Of a stretch of DNA of 64,000 bases, positions 61,417-64,000 are shown piece by piece. Below the pieces are notes generated by a model that saw only the letters and a program-made list of their open reading frames with translations, searched no databases and had not been told where the DNA came from. The first letter of the stretch is position 1. Each line of letters starts with the position of its first letter. The stretch comes from Diplolepis rosae. Lineage: Eukaryota > Arthropoda > Insecta > Hymenoptera > Diplolepididae. The DNA lies in NCBI GenBank assembly GCA_030998225.1, contig JAPYXD010000169.1, positions 682,001 to 746,000 on the forward strand, given 5' to 3'. A program made the translations under genes and the position numbers.

Positions 61417-63060
61417 TCATTTTGTTGGTTCCATAACGTTTATTTTCGTTAAGACTCTTTTCACTGTGGAGTTGACTCTCTCCAGTTGTTCGTTACCTCG
61501 TGGAATGCCTGCTGTTATCTTCAAATGATGGACGTTCTCCTTCTGGCAAAACTTGTCGAATGCCCCTGCGATAAAGCATGGACCTCTGTCCGTGACGACT
61601 CTATCCGGATTGCCGAAGTGCTGTAGTAGTACACGTATTTTCTTCGGCGTCTCTTTCGTGCCAGTGGACTTTGTTGGGAAAAGCCATACATATTTGGTAA
61701 ATCCGTCAATAATCACTAGGATGTGATTATATTTTTTCTTCGTCTCGTTCAATGGGCCCACGTAGTTCAGGTGTAGCGTGTGTAATGGCGTCTCTCCTTT
61801 TGGAATTGGTCGAAGAATTCCCTCTTGCTTACCTGCTTTTCGTGAGCCCAAGATGCACGCCAAACAGTTTTGGATAAACTCGTTAATTCGTTTATCCAAT
61901 TTCTCGATGAAGTATTCCCGTGAGAGCAGCTCCACAGTTTTTTTTGTACCAAAGTGTCCGACTTCGTGCGCTCTCCGAATGAGTTCGTGTTGCAATCTCC
62001 TCGGTACGACGAGCATTTCATTGCCTTCGCTGCCCTTGAAGACCAATCCGTACTTGATTTTGTGGTCCTTGAAAGCTTCTTTCTCGAGGAGAGCTTTCAG
62101 TGCTTTCAGCTTGTCGTCACGAGCTTGTGCTCGGCTCAATCGGCTGTTCAATCCGTCGTAAACCAGGTTGATGGATGTCACTCGGCTGAATGCATCCACA
62201 TGCCGCATGCTCGTACCTGCGCTATGTACTGTCTTGAACGTATACTCCGATAGGCTTGTGATCCAACGACCTATCCGTGGAGTAAGCTCCTTTTTCTGCA
62301 TCGTAGCTTCGAATGCAGAACAGTCTGTTACGACTGTAAATGAAATTCCTAGAAGGTACTTACGGAATTTCTCAATGGCCTTGATGACAGCCGAAAACTC
62401 TAACTCGTAGCTGCGGTATTTCTCTTCCGCTGATGTCGTCTTGCGGCTCATGTAGTAGATCGGGTGAAGATTTTCTCTCTTCTCGTCCCACTGCAATAGG
62501 ATTGCGCCGTAGCCATCCTTCGACGCATCGGTATGCTGCTCTGTCTCTCTGGTTTGTCGATATAGTTGTAGACCTGGTGGCTTTGTCAGTGCACATCTAA
62601 GTTCGTGAAACGCTGCTTGTTGCTTTTCGCCAAAAGTAAATCGTCGCTCCTGCTTGAGCAGATCGCTGAGGAGTTTTGCGATTTTTGCATATCCACGGAT
62701 GAATTTACGGAAATACGATGCGAGGCCCAAAAATCGCTGAAGCTGCTTCTCGGTTCGTGGCTCGATGTAGTTTGAGATCGCTGCTGTCTTGTCCGACGAT
62801 GCCCAGATTGCTTCATCCTCCACGATGTGACCGAGAAATTCAACTCTCGTTTGTAGCAGTTGGCACTTTTTCCAGTTGATGTTCAACCCGAAGTGCGCTG
62901 CTACCTCCAAAACTTTACGTAGGTTGTCCAACGCTTCCGCAAAAGTTTTCGCTAAAATAACTCCGTCGTCGAATAATAAAATGAGAATCCTTTTCCTTAT
63001 GAGTTCTGCGAAAATGTATCGCAAAAACCGTGCGAAAACTCCTGGTTATGTAGCCAATTC
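61417..63060 (-). pseudogene. Element C pol: RT thumb, RNase H and integrase core
   Basis: The frame starts in the RT after a deletion. It has LLFDDGVI, where YxDD would be expected, then the thumb NWKKCQLLQTRVEFLGHIV and connection FLGLASYFRKFIRGY. RNase H shows HTDASKDGYGAILLQ. Integrase has the zinc finger HEVGHFGTKK...CLAC. In the core, the first catalytic Asp is Asn (LHLNYVGPL, codon at 61765-61767); VTDRGPCF and GNEQLERVN keep the second Asp and the Glu. The RT fingers and most of the palm, including motif A, are missing. This copy cannot be autonomous. Confidence 0.88.
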
Positions 63061-63084
63061 GAATTTTTCCTTAGGTGCCAAACG

Positions 63085-63747
63085 TCACGGGTTGCGGTAA
63101 ATCGGCGTCTTGTCTGTTAATTTGACCATCAATTCCACAGGTACTTCTTCTTTCGCCTCTGGTTTGTAGTTCTTGACGAGGCTTTGGACTTCTCTGACGT
63201 ACTGTTGTCGTACGCCACATATCGCTCGCTCTATATCTGTCTGCTCCTCCTTGATTAGGCTGGGGTACTGCGGACCGACGATCGGCTCCACTGGTGTCTT
63301 CTCTCTCTCCAGAATTATCTTCGCGACGTTCCGTAGAGGATCGCCGATGAGTATTCTCTCCGATGTCGCGCTGGTTGGCATGACTACATACTCCAAGTAG
63401 TATTCAGCGCCGTCGAGTTCAGTTTTGAGGATTACAACGCCGGAAGGCTTGACTGTAGAGCCACTAAATCCGTCTAAAGAGCCTAGATTCTTTTTGATTT
63501 GCAGTTCTTTTTCTTGCTCTTTTTTTATCTTCTCGAGCGTATCTTCTCTTATTATGCTCACTTTTGCGCCTGGGTCAATCATTACGCCTTCTTCGAAGGC
63601 TCCAAAGTAATACTCTTTGTACTGTCTAAAATATTCAGACATACCTCCTTTGATGAGATTCACGCTCTTCTTCTTGGCCGTTGACTCATCGCTCCTTCTT
63701 TCTGAGCAATTCTTCGCTATGTGTCTCCATTTGCCGCACTTAGGCAA
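63085..63747 (-). pseudogene. Element C protease and second zinc knuckle
   Basis: It begins in a second zinc knuckle (CGKWRHIAKNC). The aspartic protease follows, with MIDPGAKVSIIRE (Asp-Pro-Gly in place of Asp-Ser/Thr-Gly) and ERILIGDPLR near the C-terminal ILG-x-D position. The start of the RT, DKTPIYRNP, is next. A stop follows at the deleted RT. The Pro after the catalytic Asp is unusual and may reduce activity. Confidence 0.8.
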
Positions 63748-63980
63748 GCGGGTCCTTTCTCCTTGTCCGGACAGTGCGACGCTCTGTGGCCCTCCTTGTT
63801 GCAGTTGTAGCAGTTGTTGTTGCCCTTCCTCTCCTTGTAGTCCTTTTCCTTGGATGACTTCGAGTGATGCTGTCCGTTCTTGCTGCGCTTTCCCGATTTC
63901 GGTTGCACCTTGCTCTTGTACACCGACTCGTAGATTGGGAGACTTGCATTGAGTTCGTCGAAATTCTTACTCATATACAA
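63717..63980 (-). pseudogene. Element C gag C-terminus, first zinc knuckle
   Basis: A Lys/Ser-rich stretch precedes the zinc knuckle CYNCNKEGHRASHC. It overlaps the second knuckle frame at 63717-63747, so the two knuckles are in tandem with a frame change between them. The N-terminal gag lies outside the window. Confidence 0.8.
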
Positions 63981-64000
63981 GCTCAGCTTGTCGTTCTGAC

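Larger units (their letters stand above)
60146..64000 (-). mobile_element. Ty3/gypsy retrotransposon C, 3' part
   Basis: The minus strand runs from zinc knuckles (63980) through protease, a deleted RT, RNase H and integrase to a 3' LTR (60146-60838). It is much richer in GC and CpG codons than elements A and B, so it belongs to a different lineage. Gag and the 5' LTR lie beyond the right edge. Several inactivating changes are present. Confidence 0.88.

Overview
The window looks like animal, most likely arthropod (insect), nuclear DNA. It is AT-rich, has spliced genes with GT/AG introns, and is almost entirely built of transposable elements: Penelope-like elements (PLEs), three Ty3/gypsy LTR retrotransposons (one with an env remnant), hAT-type and other terminal-inverted-repeat (TIR) elements, fold-back repeats, a GA microsatellite and two large satellite arrays. 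No bacterial operon, rRNA, credible tRNA gene or host housekeeping gene was found. The species cannot be named from the sequence alone.

Layout. 1-2.1 kb: a 1.4-kb TIR element. 2.1-4.9 kb: a decayed PLE whose two pieces face opposite ways. 4.887-14.458 kb: a 9.57-kb DNA transposon inserted in that PLE at a TA. It carries an apparently intact nine-exon BEN-domain gene on the minus strand and a broken CACTA-like transposase on the plus strand. 15.07-17.1 and 18.95-20.24 kb: two elements with very long TIRs. 20.56-32.5 kb: a minus-strand gypsy element, split inside its protease by a younger plus-strand, env-bearing gypsy element (24.476-31.061 kb, 4-bp target duplication ACCA). 32.9-35.3 kb: small TIR elements, one a hAT type with an 8-bp target duplication. 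35.6-53.96 kb: two unusually large PLE units, head to head. 54.5-60.1 kb: a fold-back structure holding a hAT element with a second element nested in it. 60.15-64 kb: the 3' part of a third gypsy element that runs off the right edge.

Two systems stand out. The first is the BEN-carrying transposon. All internal exon junctions of the BEN gene keep the reading frame, while the neighbouring transposase is frameshifted and lacks part of its core. Repeats of ACCGATTG/AATCGGT lie just inside both ends, and BEN proteins are DNA-binding, so the BEN protein may act as the end-recognition protein of the element (inference). The second is the PLE family at 35.6-54 kb, in which a satellite array of about 3.9-6.9 kb sits between the RT/GIY-YIG stop codon and the downstream pseudo-LTR in both units. 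The array therefore appears to be part of the mobile element. The pseudo-LTRs carry a hammerhead-like motif and the start of the RT reading frame.

Coordinates of spliced exons were read by eye from splice signals and phase. Element borders are exact where a target-site duplication is given and approximate elsewhere.
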